A stretch of 64,000 nucleotides of DNA from Mugil cephalus. Lineage: Eukaryota; Chordata; Actinopteri; Mugiliformes; Mugilidae. Shown here one piece after another: positions 34,601-46,261 of the stretch; the first letter of the stretch is position 1; the number at the start of each line of letters is the position of its first letter. Made by a program: the position numbers and the translations under genes. The notes below the pieces were generated by a model. That model did no database searches. It was not told the origin of the DNA and was given only the letters and a program-made list of their open reading frames with translations. Where the stretch lies: NCBI RefSeq assembly GCF_022458985.1, contig NC_061770.1, forward strand, positions 5,638,501-5,702,500, written 5' to 3'.

Positions 34601-37600
34601 ATCGTTGCTCTTCAGCCTGCAGCCGACAGGAGCGGTGCGTCATCATTACCGTAATGGCAGCGTTTTTTTTAGAAAGCGCAACTTCAATATTATCCATCGG
34701 GGAATTACGGTAATTCAAATACAGCAAGCTTCTCTTTGTGGGCAGACGGAAATTCAGGTCTTACATTAGAACATAAACATTTATTGAGATTTATTGAGAT
34801 ACAGAAAATAATTCATGTAGCTACATGATCCACCAAAGTTTTCCAAAGAGGACAAAGTTTCCAACATTCCAATGCGTTATATCCAAAACTACAGATCGAT
34901 TGTGTTTCATTTTCCTCTTCAACCTACACCAAAACTCTATTTACAGAATATTCTTATGTTTCTGATTACCAGTAGCAGCTTATCAACATATATAATTTAC
35001 TGCTCTTTACAATGGGAGAAAATTAATATTGAGCAGAATAATCGTTTTGTTTGGCCCTCCAACATAGTTCAGGTTTTTCATGCAGCCCCCTGTAGAAATT
35101 AATTGCCCAGCCCTGTTCTATATGGTTTCTCATCCCCAAGAACCCCACAATCCTGAACAAAGAAACGTTATCCCCTTACATCTGGTAAATAATCGTTTAA
35201 CCTTTAAACTATGGACACATTTCAAAAACCCCAAAACAAGAAGAGGACCATAACACTAACTACAATTTAATGTTAATAAATGATTTTGTACTTTAAATGT
35301 AAGACACTCTGTGAATTTAATTATATTAAGTAAAGCCAGAAGTTCATTTTTATAATTTGCATTTGTTACTGTCTTTTAATATGACCAGACTGAAGCATGT
35401 AACATTAAAATAGTAACTGATGATTGTTGATCTTTTCAACAGCTCTGCAGGATGGAAACACTGGTCTTGTTAATGGAAGAATCCATACAGGAAAAGAAGG
35501 AGGAAACATCACAGTTGGATGTTCATTTACATTATCTGGAAGCAGGAGGTTGTTCTGTAGGAATAAATGTGAAGAAGGAAACATTCTCATTGACACAACT
35601 GAGGTCAAAGCTCAGAGAGACAGATACAGCATTGAATATATAAGCAGAGATGCCCTATCAGCTGACACTCTGTATGTGAGCATCACACAGCTGAAGAAGT
35701 CTGACTCAGGATGGTACAGGTGTTCTTTGGACAGAACTTTGTTTGATTCATCTGAGGATTTTGAGATCACTGTCACAGAAGGTGAGTTTCTACTGAAAGT
35801 CATGAAAATGTTCCTTCATGTCTGTTTCACTGAAGCTACTTCTGATTGACAGAAACAGTTTCACCTGATGTTCATGAAGTAACCAGTTCACCTGCTGCTT
35901 CATGCAGTGTTGTTATAAATGACTGAATGATGATTGAATCATTTCATTTTCTAAAGCACTCTGTAACATCAGGAGGAAATCACTCACCAGGATTTATTTG
36001 TCTCCATTTCTGATTGTTTCATGTTCACACCTTCAACTGCTCCACAACCAACATCGACTTTAGGACATTTTTTAACAACAACGTATCTCTCATCATCCCT
36101 CACTACAACAACAACACAGACTTTAATGTCCACACTTTCATCCTCCTCCTCTGCAGCCACCAAGCTTCAGGAAACATCACCTGCAGGTTTGTTGAACTGT
36201 TCTTCTATCACTGAATGTAAAGTTCATCAGCTCAGAGTCATCAACAGTTATGTACCACTCTTCTTCCTCCTCATTCTTCTCTTGTGTCTCCACCAGGTTT
36301 CCTCTTGGTTGTGGTTGTATGTGTACCTGTGGTGGTGATAGTTTTACTGCTACCTGTTGTTCTGCTGCTCATCTACAGAAAGAAGAGAGAGGACTGTGTC
36401 TGTGAGTGACCTTCCAAACGTATCTGCTCCTTTAAGAATCATTTAGACAGAGAGAAAATACTTTGTCTTTTCTACAGGTTGGAAGAGGAGAAGAAACTCA
36501 GACCACAACAGGACTGAGGTGACGTTCTTTAACTCATCTGTCTTTATTCTTTGTAGTCCTTTGCTTCATTCACTACTGGCTATTAAGTATTTGTTTTGAC
36601 GTGCACTCGGGTAATAAATCAACGAATCCTCCCTTGGCAGGGTCAAGCAGGTTACATTGGGGCACATTAGTGGCACAGGTGGGTGTGATCAAAGGATGAA
36701 GCAAACAGTTTTTGACCTAATGGTAGTGAAGAGTCCTTTGCTTCGTTCATTACTGGCTAACAAGTATTTGTTTTGATGTGCACTCAGGTAAAAAAACAAT
36801 GAATCCCCCTTTGGTGAAATAATGTGTAATTTCTTACTTAACAATTATCCATGTGAAAATAAACAGGAAAACCCAAGCACAGTTAAAAACTGTTTGCTTC
36901 TTCCTCCAATCAACCTCTGATCACACACACCTGTGCCCCTGATGTGACCTAATGTAACTTGACCCGCCAACTTCCGGCTCTGGTCTGTAAACACATTAAT
37001 GAAATGCTGCCCCCTAGTGGCTTAGAGGTACAGTGTTTATAAATTAAAACATGGCTCCTATGTTCTCACTGTTTCCTCTTACAGTTTTTTACAACCGCTA
37101 TGACCCGTTTGTCAGAACCTTAAACACTTTTTCAAAACTGTTAACACATCCCACCTGAAACCCACAAATCCCCCAAACAGTTAATTTCATGCTCAAAATC
37201 ACGCAGTGTAACTAAACACAGACACACACTTCCAAAATACAATACACTAACACAGTTCACCAAATCTGCCAAAGCACCGACACACGTTGTCTTCCAACAG
37301 AAACATTTAGTCAGTCACAGCATAGTGTCATAAAAAACACTGACAACTGATGTAATAACACAAACTGAATCACTTTTCATGTGTCAAATCTACTTTTTTT
37401 TTCCTTTTTCTTTGACAATCAATAGATTATTGTATTGATCATACATGTAAATTAATGTTTGTGATGATGTTCTTCAGTTTTCATTTGCTGGGCATGAATT
37501 TTGTTCACCCAGTACAAAAAGTGAACAACCCATGTCAGAGCAGCTTCGCAGAATGTTTATGAAATAAGAAGACAGTAAATGACAGGATTTGCAGTAAACA

Positions 37601-40600
37601 CTTTACTGTATTGCAAATGAAAATGACTTACAGCAAAGAGGAGAAATCCGCATTTGGCTGTCATTCATTACTGTAATGGAGGAGCAGAAGAAATCACTGT
37701 AAACAGGGAAAAAAGAGAAGCTGATCTGCTTGGTCGTCAGCATTGGGCCACATATTTTCATCGACATCACACCTGATGTCTTCTCTGGCCAGGCATCTTG
37801 GGAAGTATCTTTTTGCATGCCTTATCCAGCCCTGGCATGCAGCAGCCATTGCATCCAGGAGGGACATCTGGTCATGTGGATGGTGATCGAATACTTTCCA
37901 CCTCCAGGCTGAAAAATACTCCTCTATTGGATTGTGGAAATGGGAGTAAGGGGCAAGGAAAAGGGACATCATCCTGGGATGGGCATCAAACCAAGCTGTG
38001 ACTGCATTTGAATAGTGGAATGCCACATTGTCCCAGTTGATCACATATGTTAGCAAGTTACCCCCCAACTCACCCTGTCCCCTTTCCCCCTCAGGTACCA
38101 GTCTATCATACAGCTCTTCTATAACTGGAGAGGCCTTTTGGTGTTGTAGGGGCCAATTTGACTTTCATGCAGGAGCACACCATTATTAGATATTGTTGGC
38201 TCCTCTCTGGCCTGGCACAGCAACCGTGACTCTTTTACCAATGAAGTTTCTGCCCCACCTATTGTTTTTGGCCAAGTTGAAGCCAGCCTCATCAATGTAC
38301 ATTATGTTGTGTGGGACTTGATTGGTCTCCAACTCTATGACTCTCTGTAAGCAATCAAATAAAATGTATGTAAATGATTTAGAGTACTTTACGTAATAGG
38401 GTCATAGTAGTTGACTGCGAAACACACAATTAGTACAGTGTATTTTGGATTTACAGTAATAACTAGGGGTGTAATGATTCATCCACTACATCGATGAATC
38501 GATTTATTTTCCTACGATCCAACTACATCGACCTGTGCTCGGCAAGTTAGCCTCCCAGACGACATACATCGATCTAATATCGATTTAAAAGGTAATCAAT
38601 CGATCGCGACGGAGCGTTCTACACGGACTCTTTGAAGTGCTACACACACAGTGTTACCCGCTTCTAGAAGACCGGCAGCACGAATTTGGAACTTTGGATG
38701 TGAAAGCGAACAGCCAGCAGCCCTGCAGGGACTACTGCAAAGAGGAGAAGATTGGAAAACGATTCAATTTCGTAACGTCAGTGACGACATAACGTCACAT
38801 ATTCGTGTTTTACTGTTGTTCACTACAATGATAAAATCCGTTTTTATTACACTTAATTATAGCTTGGTCTTGTTATGTTGTGCATAAGCAAAGCTATTGA
38901 AATCAGTAAACACGATGACATGCTTGGAAAGTGGGTGAAATAACCAACAGCATGTAGCTACTTGTTTAATGAAAAACTTGAATGGCCTTCTGGGAGTAGA
39001 TGCTACAATCCTCTCCATTTTCCTTTTAGTATGTTATCATCATGACACGGAGCAAGAAGGACATTTTGTCCTTTTTTCTTTTTTTTCTTTCTATTTTTCC
39101 TCCTTACTTTGCTGTGAAAAATAACTCTGCATGTAGCTAAATGCTTAGATTAAAAAAGTGTCATTTTGCCATTAAAAGTTTTATTTTGTGCAAAAACAGA
39201 AATCTTATTTTACAAAAAAGACAAATATGGTTTCAATGTCTATTGAGCGAGTTTTATTTTATGTTTTTTGAGACAAAGAATGAATGACAAAGAATCGTTT
39301 CGGATCGTATCTTTCTAAATGAACCAAAATCGTCCTTGAATTGTATCGGCAACCACGAATCGTGAATCGAATCGAATCGTTGTTAAAACCAATCGTTACA
39401 CCCCTAGTATAATAACACCTTAATAATAACCTTAATAATAATAGTAATAACCTTACCTGGACATATTGGTGACGAAGTTCCTTCATGCAAACACTGTTCC
39501 TTTCAAAAGGGACTTTATAGAGTTCCTTCATCGAACCCTGTGTTTAGCCAGAGTTCGAAAAATAGATGTAAGGCTGATTGCTTTGATGTTTTCAAAGACA
39601 AGGTTGTCTTGTAAAATATTGGCCTGAATTTCTTTCACTTTTATTTCCTTGTTAGCAATCACCATGTTGACAATGGCAAGCTCCCCCTGCCCCTGCCCCC
39701 TGAAGCACGTAAACATTGAACCCTTAGAGGAACAAAGTTATATATTACTGTAGGGGCCAGAAGAATACAGTTACTGTAATTCGTGTTACACTGTTCAGTA
39801 GGAAAGGCCCTTATACAATACAGTGAATACTGTAATCTACCTGTTGGTTGCTTGAAAAACCGGACAATGGATGCCATTGTGCTCTGGCTGAGATCTGGCT
39901 GCACACGTTCTCCAGCCTCTCTATGTGACAACCCATGGTTGATGACATGGTCGATGATGGTAGCTTGTATTTCATCTGTCACCCTATCTCTGGCTCTTCT
40001 TTGAACCCCACCACACATTCTAACTCCCTCTCCCTCTAGGCATTTTTCTCACTTGTGCCTTGTCTTATCTTTTCTTCTTTTCCCTTACAAGATCCGCCTA
40101 TACAGTGAATATAGGTGATGTGATTGAGAAAAGTCCAGCACCTGAGTTGGGTGAGACGGGAATCAGAACAATGTAATCTTCAATTCATTAGTTTTGAACA
40201 CAAGGTTTTCTGTCTTGACAAACCGCGTGAAAGCGTCTACTGTTTTGGTCTTGATTGAGCTTGTGTGTAAAAGGAGTTAAAACTCATTTTAAACGTGTAA
40301 AATATGTGTATTTTGTGTCAAAAGAAGAAGAATTGTGTTAATTGTATGACCCACACCGGCAGATGTTGTGGTAACTGTGTGAAGAGTTTTGAAAAAGCGT
40401 TAAAAGTATTGAACAACAGGTCATAGCAGTCGTGAAAAACTGTAAGAAGAACTCTGCTGCACTGGAGAGAAACTGAAACTCTGACCATCGTTGTATTAAA
40501 TGGAGGAAAAGCAAAGAAACATCTGAAGCCACAAATACATAGTCCACTTCTCTATGTGTTAACGTCACATTACACACTCTAAATACTTCTGTTTCTATCA

Positions 40601-40812
40601 TCACACTCTTGTGCTCCTTGTTTTCAGCTTCTGTTTTCTCAAGTTGCTGCTGTCACTGTGTTTTTCATTTGTAGTCAAATCAAATCAAGTTATTTTTTCT
40701 CCAGGTTGCTGTCTATGAGAACTGTTCTCCTGTCTCTACATGTGAGGACTCCACCTACCAGAGCCTGAATCCAGCCAGCAGGGACCAGGACCAAACCTAC
40801 GTCTACATTTAG
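31653..40812 (+). CDS. CD300/CMRF35-like receptor CLM5, tail shortened by deletion
   Basis: Exons: leader 31653-31686 (MKVCLICFIFL), V domain 35443-35781, stalk 36031-36186 or 36064-36186, transmembrane 36297-36401, tail 36478-36518 and 40705-40812 (TAG). The V exon is open and has TVGC, LFCRNKC and SDSGWYRC. The Ser/Thr-rich stalk exon is preceded by AC where CLM3 has AG; an in-phase AG lies 33 bases further in, or the exon may be skipped. The membrane helix is VVVVCVPVVVIVLLLPVVLLL-like with a basic RKKR edge. In the last exon VAVYENC and STYQSL (ITIM-like) remain, but a 34-bp deletion relative to CLM6 changes TYSTL and the last residues to TYVYI and a new stop. Intron 1 and the last intron are enlarged by mobile DNA. 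AATAAA at 41035. Function is uncertain but the frame is intact. Confidence 0.72.
32405..32595 (+). pseudogene. Myb/SANT-like domain fragment
   Basis: Two adjacent frames give LDIWSEKSIYQLLDAQK and then ADVYGQIAERMCELDFTQTP, QYRLKVKKLHERSGQ: the three-helix pattern of Myb/SANT-like domains found in Harbinger-associated and MSANTD-type proteins. A single frameshift separates the halves. It lies at the left edge of sequence present in CLM5 but absent from CLM6. Confidence 0.6.
32690..32755. repeat. Homopolymer and GA microsatellite
   Basis: Runs of A and T near 32670-32705 and a (GA)n tract at about 32730-32752 sit in CLM5 intron 1. Confidence 0.8.
32760..33990 (-). pseudogene. Minus-strand mini-gene or mobile gene remnant
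   Basis: On the minus strand, in order: a promoter-like block (33941-33972), first exon about 33935-33874 with a consensus donor (gtaagt), exon 33514-33465 with a long pyrimidine tract, CAG acceptor and gtaagt donor, and a last exon from 33424 (acceptor tatgcag). In one reading phase the last exon ends HRVHSLKNKLLS and a stop at 33341, which resembles, from memory, the C-terminus of a large uncharacterised teleost gene family; I could not check this. The 3' region down to 32760 has repeated Thr/Leu-free TTGAGTT/AACTCAA motifs. No start codon or full domain can be assigned, so it may be an internally deleted copy. Confidence 0.4.
33941..33972 (-). promoter_or_regulatory. Promoter-like block: CRE, NRF1 and CCAAT motifs
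   Basis: Within 32 bases lie tgacgtca (CRE), gcgcatgcg (NRF1 core) and attggc (inverted CCAAT box). It is the only CpG-rich patch in several kb. It sits directly before the inferred first minus-strand exon. Confidence 0.55.
33991..35290. other. Inserted sequence in CLM5 intron 1, unresolved
   Basis: This part of the CLM5-specific insertion (about 32366-35290, absent from CLM6) shows no coding sequence or termini that I recognise. Confidence 0.4.
36557..36975. repeat. Mosaic of direct and inverted repeats
   Basis: A segment of about 80 bases occurs twice in direct orientation (about 36557-36635 and 36727-36815: tttgcttc...gtatttgttttga). A second one occurs twice inverted (about 36638-36714 and 36884-36972: gcacaggtg/tgatca...gaagcaaacag). 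It lies in the CLM5 intron and is absent from CLM6. Confidence 0.7.
37008..37021 (-). promoter_or_regulatory. CTCF-consensus motif
   Basis: tgccccctagtggc, read on the minus strand, contains CCACTAGGGGGCA, an exact and canonical CTCF core. Binding is not shown. Confidence 0.45.
37694..40018 (-). pseudogene. IS630-type DDE transposase, interrupted
   Basis: The N-terminus at 40018-39845 has the helix-turn-helix region (ARDRVTDEIQATIIDHVINHG, HREAGERVQPDLSQ; frames broken after it). It continues at 39716-39420 (AIVNMVIANKEI, YKVPFERN). After the nested hAT, the first catalytic Asp is in YIDEAGFNLAKNNRWG (near 38310). The ORF 38068-37694 has the second Asp (WDNVAFHYS) and the Glu (NPIEEYFSAWRWKV). 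So all three DDE residues survive, but stops and the insertion prevent a full product. Confidence 0.75.
38464..39406. mobile_element. hAT-like non-autonomous element
   Basis: Terminal inverted repeats taggggtgtaatgatt and, at the other end, aatcgttacacccct. Flanks gtaataac and gtataataac suggest a decayed 8-bp target duplication. Subterminal sequence is rich in atcgat/gaatcg. It has no transposase. It is nested in the IS630-type transposase gene; a fragment of the same family lies at 2591-2703. Confidence 0.7.
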
Positions 40813-41040
40813 AGCTGGATTTCATACTGTGCAGGTTAATATCTCAGGGTGCCAGTACTGGGTTATTGTATATTATTATAATATAATAATAAATATATCA
40901 ATATTATATATATTTCTTGTCATGATTCAATTTATTAATATCTTCTCAGTTACTCAAAAGCACCACCTCTTGGTGATTCAGTGTTTTGTCTGGGTGTAAC
41001 ATTTGAGACAATAAGTTTAGTATTGTTAATTGTTAATAAA

Positions 41041-42250
41041 GATTGAGCATACATTGTCTGTGTAGTTTTATTCTTGCAAGAAGATGGAAGTTCAATAGGT
41101 GTGTGGCAAAGGACGCAGCTTTAACCTTCCTATTATCCTTCAATGTGTATCATTCAAAAACTAATTTTTCACCCCCCCCCCCCCCCTTTTTTTTTTGCTT
41201 CATATTTCATGACTTTTCCTAATTTGATGGGTACAACTGGTTAAGCATAAAATTACTGTGATGATATTTTTCAATTTGCTGTACACACATTGCGTGCATT
41301 GGTGTTCCTCTGGGGTCTGTTTTAGTTGTGTAAATGTTGTATGTCTGTGTGTGCGACCTAACATCCCCACACCTGCAGGTGCAGAGTTGATACTTTTGAG
41401 TTGATATATAACAGGAGGGAGGGAAAAACAACTATTCCCACTAGGACTTTGATCATTCTTGTGGTGTGGGCACGTAGAAAACAACTTGACTTGTGATCTC
41501 CTGCCAAAATGAGGAAGCCAATGTGGAGTTGATCACATCCAAGTTTTTCCAACTACACACGCCTCCCCTCTAAAAATATCAGCTCAAGTACAATATTTTC
41601 AACTGATTGTTATATATTGTGTGTTTCTAATGAGACACACTCTTAGCAGCACGTCTACATGGGGAAGGGGAAAACAATATCCTCCTGCAAACTTTCCTGC
41701 CCCATGGGCATGAAGTGTATGTGTTACCTACTGAACTCTCACCTGCCGAAGTAGAACTGATATTTTCCGCACTGTGGAGGGTGGGGTATTCTCACAAGGA
41801 CATTGGTAGTTAATGCAAAATAAGGGAGGAGCAAACACTGAAATGCTGGAGAAGTTGGGATGTGCACTCCAAATTAGAAAAGATTTGGATGAAAGATAAT
41901 AAAGATACACCAAGTCTAAAACTGAAAGTTCGGCCTGACGGTGGCACTACAGGAAAGGTCATATATACACCAACACCAATGGGGTCCATACTCTTGTGGT
42001 CATTAATGTTGTCAGTAAATTTGAAAACTTAATACATTAATTCTAATTTAAAAGTTTGGCATGATGGTGGCGCTACAGGAAAGGTCATCTCACTGGTAGA
42101 TTTCATTATCAAGTGGTTATTTATGTATTATGCCTGACAAACAAACTTGATCAACAATTTTTGTTAATCATTTTCTGGAGGCTAAATGTGTTAGTTAAGG
42201 ATGGTAGGAGGGTTCATATCAGTTATGCAAGGTCTCTGAGTGAATACATA
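41041..42250. other. CLM5 3' flank with worn repeats
   Basis: No gene. A C-run followed by a T-run lies at about 41171-41197. Two direct copies of a motif of about 35 bases (ggtggcgctacaggaaaggt) lie at 41929-41963 and 42055-42089. Small ORFs are not supported. Confidence 0.45.
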
Positions 42251-42690
42251 CAGTGAGGTCCATAAATATATCAGGAAGCTGAGTGGCTTCAGTGGAGGAT
42301 GATGGAGGTGTGGACATGTTTTTACTACTGAATCAGCATTTTATACAATGTTTGCTCCAGTTTGTTATGTGCAAACAGCCAGGCTCATGATCTGATGATT
42401 TCTAAAGTCAGGTCCATAAATATTGGGACATCGACACAATTCTCATCTTTTTGTCACCACAGTGGATTTGAAATGAAACGGTAACAAGATGTGCTTTAAA
42501 TGCAGACTTTTAGCTTTAATTTGAGAGTATTTAGTATCCAAATCAGGTGAATGGTATAGAAACTACAGCAGCCTGTATATGAGCCTCCCACTATTTAAGG
42601 GACCAGAAAGAATGGGACAAATTAACAACCAGTGCAGTCAATCACAGCCTGAAGTCTGGAACACATTAACTTGATAACTTATTTCAAGAA
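42251..42690 (+). mobile_element. Tc1-derived short element, 5' end
   Basis: It starts tacagtgaggtccataaata, a common end of fish Tc1 elements, and a similar block (aggtccataaatattgggac) recurs near 42410. The region before a transposase start codon is present but no transposase follows. Confidence 0.6.
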
Positions 42691-42876
42691 GCTGATCAAC
42701 ATTAAAAAGAAAGAAAGTTGTCTTAACATATATATTGATTTTGGATAAACATTTCTGCCTTCACTTAACAAGGAAAAGTATTTAGTTAGTTAGATATTGT
42801 ATTATAATATTAAGTTAGTGCAGCTTCCTATCACGTGTGCATGCATTAAAGCAGAGAAAGTGAGAATTATGCGCAT

Positions 42877-43365
42877 AATTTTTGTGTTTAATAACAAAAT
42901 AATGTTTATTAAAATAAAAATAATGCGTGCCCCTCCCATACCCCCACCATTAAAATCGTAACGGTGATTAAAAGTACAACGCAGGCGATACAAATTATTC
43001 ACGTAAAATAATGTGTGTTTTAATTGTGAAAATTAAACAAATTATAAATGAAAAAAAAAAAAAAACTTTGCGGGCGTTATCTTTGCAGTTTACATCACAC
43101 TGGGGCGTACTGTTAAATAATTTGTGTTTAATAATAATAATAATAAAAAAATAGTTTAATAAAATAAAAATAATGTGTGCCCCACCCACACCCCCCACCA
43201 TTAAAATCGTAACGGTGATTAACAGTACAACGCAGGCGATGCAAATTATAAATGTAAAACAATGTGTGTTTTAATTGTGGAAATTAAACAAATTATAAAC
43301 GTGAAACAATGTGTGTTTTAATTGTGGAAATTAAACAAATTATAAACGTGAAACAATGTGTGTTC
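42877..43365. repeat. Tandem duplication of about 245 bp with inner repeats
   Basis: Units about 42877-43116 and 43117-43365 share cccccaccattaaaatcgta and acggtgatta...gtacaacgcaggcgat. Within the second, a unit of about 48 bases (aattataaacgtgaaacaat...) repeats two to three times without spacers. It is not a CRISPR array. Confidence 0.75.
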
Positions 43366-44014
43366 CATTCCAGCTCTTCAGCTCTTTGAACCGGCGGGGC
43401 TTCCAGCATCTCAGCCTCTGTGTCGGCACCAATGGTCGGCAATGACACAGAGACTGACTCGCGACCTGCAGTGTACTGGTTCACTTGATGAACGAATCGG
43501 CAAGTGATCCTTTCACGAACTGACTCGAGTCAGTGATTCGCGCTGCGATTCTTTGAACGGATCACTCTCCTCAATCACTGACTATATTCCTCCATTTGGT
43601 GCAATAAAGGCTTAAGACCCAACACTAAGAGATGCGTTTACAGCTTTCAATTAAACAAAGTACAGCCTTTGTGAATGTCTATGCTTTATTCCAATGAAAT
43701 GAATACAAATACAAAATTATGAAAGTGGAAAATAAATATAAAGCAAAATGATAAACAAACACTATTGTATATTTTAACATAGTAACACATTTTAACAATA
43801 AAATAAAAATAGGCCTCGTTCAATTTAGTGCAAAAAAACAAATTAAAGATATAGAACCTGCATTAAAAATATGAGGACAACATAAACTTAAATAGGCTTA
43901 AATATGCAGTAAAAAAGAAAATAAATAGCTTAAAAATATGAAAACAAATATCTAAATACATTTCTAAACAAAAAACTAAACAAACATGACAAATGTCAAA
44001 CAGAGGAATGATTT
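43366..44014. other. Spacer, no gene seen
   Basis: A palindrome-rich patch at 43485-43565 (tgaacgaatcggc, cgaactgactcgagtcag) may be the end of an unrecognised DNA transposon. The rest is AT-rich. Confidence 0.35.
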
Positions 44015-45060
44015 AATAATAATAATAAATTTTATTTAAAGAGCGCTTTTAAAAGGAACTCAAAGACACTTTACATTTACAAAAATCATAGCAGAAAAAT
44101 GGCAGAAACAGAGAAGAACATTATAGAGCATATAAAAAACACAGAAGAAGAGTATAAAACACACAGAAATTATATCTTAAAAGCTAATTTAGTTTGTGTG
44201 TGAGGAGGATGATTTTGAACTGTATGCAGTGAGTGATGGGACCGGGGTGATGTGGTCTCTGGAGCGGGTGTGGGTGAGCAGGTGTGCGAAGATTTTGGAT
44301 GGTGAACCATAGAGGATGCTGTTGCAGTAGTCCAGTCTGAATGTGATAAATGCATGGATGAGGTTTTCTGCAGCAGAGAAGGTGAGTGAGGGGCGGAGAT
44401 GGGCTATCTTGAGGTGGAAGAAGGCAGTCCTAGTGATGTGATTGATGTGGAGGTCAAGTCTAAGCTTACTGTCGAAGATGATACCTAGGTTACGGCTGTG
44501 TGATGAGGGAGACAGAGTGCAGTTATCGAAGGTGAGGGAGAAGTTGTGACTGGCTTTTGGTGCAGGATGAGGGGTCAATGATGATTATGTCTGATTTGTC
44601 ACTGTTCAGTTGAAGATAGTTTGTCTGTATCCATGATTTAATTTCTATGAAACAGTTGCTGAGTGTGGATTGGGTGGTGTTGGTGATGGTTTTGGTGGAG
44701 ATATACAATTGGATATCGTCAGCGTAACAGTCAAAAATGGAGTCCATGTTGACGGATGATCTGGCCAAGGGGGAGGATGTAGAGAATGAAGAGGAGGGGA
44801 CCAAGCCCCGACCCCTGGGGGATGCATTGCAACAGGGGAGCAGAGGGGGAAGTGCAGTTGTTATTGGGGCAGGTGAGGAGATGGGAGGGAGCCTGGAGGT
44901 GTTCAATTTACTGTAGATGGTGTTGATTTTTGTTTGGAAGAATGTTAGGAAGGATTGGCACTTTTTTAGTGGTGAATGATGAGGAGGTCTTGAGGTTTTG
45001 TTTCGTGGTGGGAATAGGAATATGAATTTGGAGTGATTCTCCAACATGAAGGTTATATAT
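44015..45060 (-). mobile_element. CR1/L2-type LINE, 5'-truncated
   Basis: On the minus strand: RT palm with DCYADDIQLYIS (near 44720), then SRNLGIIFDSKLRLD and FHLKIAHLRPSLT, FRLDYCNSILYGSP, and HITPV. It ends at an ATT-repeat 3' terminus at 44015-44030. Frames are broken in at least two places and the LHWLPV segment is degenerate. Confidence 0.75.
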
Positions 45061-45184
45061 TTCGGTTTTAAATGGATGTATGTTGATGTTTAAACTAGCA
45101 TTGTCAAAGTTAAATTTAACCCCGTGAAAAAGCATTTCCACTACACTCACAGTAGTAAGTTAATACAATTAATCAGTACATTTT

Positions 45185-46220
45185 TCTAATGGAGTGAGGA
45201 TTACATTGATCACAGCTGATTCCCGTCTCACCCAGCTCAGGTGCTGGGCTTTTTTTTACAGTTTTTTTTACAGTTTTTTTTAATCACTAACAAGCGCTTA
45301 CCCATACTTCAGAGACTTTTTCTAAACTCTTAACACAGACTCACACCTACAAAACACAATGGATAATTTTCTTCTTGAAAACACATTTTGTTAAATATAT
45401 ACTAACTCTTCATTTCAAAATAGAACACATCTTTCTCTGCACACACCAACTTTACCAAAACACACTGGAAATCTGACTCAAAATGAAAAACTAAAAAAGG
45501 GACGAAATTACTGTATCTAATCTCTGCGATCTTCAGCGTTAGGCCACACGTTTATATCAACATCGCATCTGATATTATCCAAGGCAATGCACCTGGGATA
45601 AAACCACTTGGTATGTCGGATCCACCCTTGGCAATCATCAACTGTGATGTCCCTGCAGCCAGCATCCATGGCTTCAAGGAGGGACATCTGGTCATGTGGC
45701 TGATGGTCATAAACCTTCCACCTCCATGTAGAAAAGAACTCTATGGGGTTGAGGAAAGGTGAATAGGGGGGAAGGAAGAGACGTACCAGTCTTGGGTGGA
45801 CTTCAAACCATGTTCTTATTGCTTGCGAATGATGGAAAGCCACATTGTCCCAGGTGATTACAAAGGTCCTCATGTTTTCACCCTCCTGATCCTGCTCTGG
45901 AACCAGGCGCTGGTGAAGAAAGGCAAGGAGGTGTTCGGTATTGTAGGGTCCAACCTGACATCTGTGAAGGAGTAATCCTGCATTTGCCATTGCTGCACAC
46001 ATGGTAATGTTTGCCTTTCTCTGTCCTGGCACATCAACTGTGGCCCTTTTTCCAATTACATTTCGACCACCAATCCTGCCTCATCTGTGTATATGAATTC
46101 ATGAGGGACTTGGTTAGCCTCCAATTCCATAACTCTCTGAAACAAAATTTATGTAACTGTCATCACTGTATACCATACTGTACTGCAACCTATTGCTGTG
46201 TAGGTTACCTACTTGCAAAA

Positions 46221-46225
<5 letters not shown>
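45185..46225 (-). mobile_element. Second IS630-type transposon copy, truncated
   Basis: Same family as 37080-40444. A minus-strand ORF at 45517-46032 encodes the second catalytic Asp (ITWDNVAFHHS) and the Glu (NPIEFFSTWRWKV) and the CQGWIRH/IRCDVD C-terminus. The first Asp (YTDEAG) is in a different frame near 46090. The left terminal repeat lies at about 45268 (tacagttttttttaatcac). The 5' half is missing, ending at a TA microsatellite. Segment 45190-45250 matches the family's internal sequence at 40118-40185 in inverted orientation, so this copy is rearranged. Confidence 0.75.

Positions 46226-46258
<33 letters not shown>
46226..46258. repeat. (TA)n microsatellite
   Basis: About 16 uninterrupted TA units directly at the broken end of the IS630-type copy. 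Confidence 0.9.

Positions 46259-46259
<1 letters not shown>

Positions 46260-46261
<2 letters not shown>

Larger units (their letters stand above)
37080..40444 (-). mobile_element. IS630/Tc1-superfamily transposon with nested hAT
   Basis: The ends form inverted repeats (left cagttttttacaaccgctat with gacc; right, on the other strand, cagtttttcacgactgctat with gacc) flanked by TA. It carries one transposase gene on the minus strand, interrupted by a hAT-like insertion. It lies in the last intron of CLM5 and is absent from CLM6, so it arrived after their duplication or was lost there. Confidence 0.8.

Noticed and set aside
36014..36214. ORF MFHVHTFNC... repeated at 55073
   Set aside because: It is the wrong frame of the receptor stalk exon. 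The frame giving a Ser/Thr-rich stalk joins its neighbours in phase.
41100..41950. Possible piggyBac-type element (ttaacct start near 41121)
   Set aside because: Only a weak TTAA-adjacent end is visible, with no second end and no transposase.
42877..43365. Regular repeats that might be a CRISPR array
   Set aside because: The repeats abut or vary in spacing, have no unique spacers, and the genome is plainly eukaryotic.
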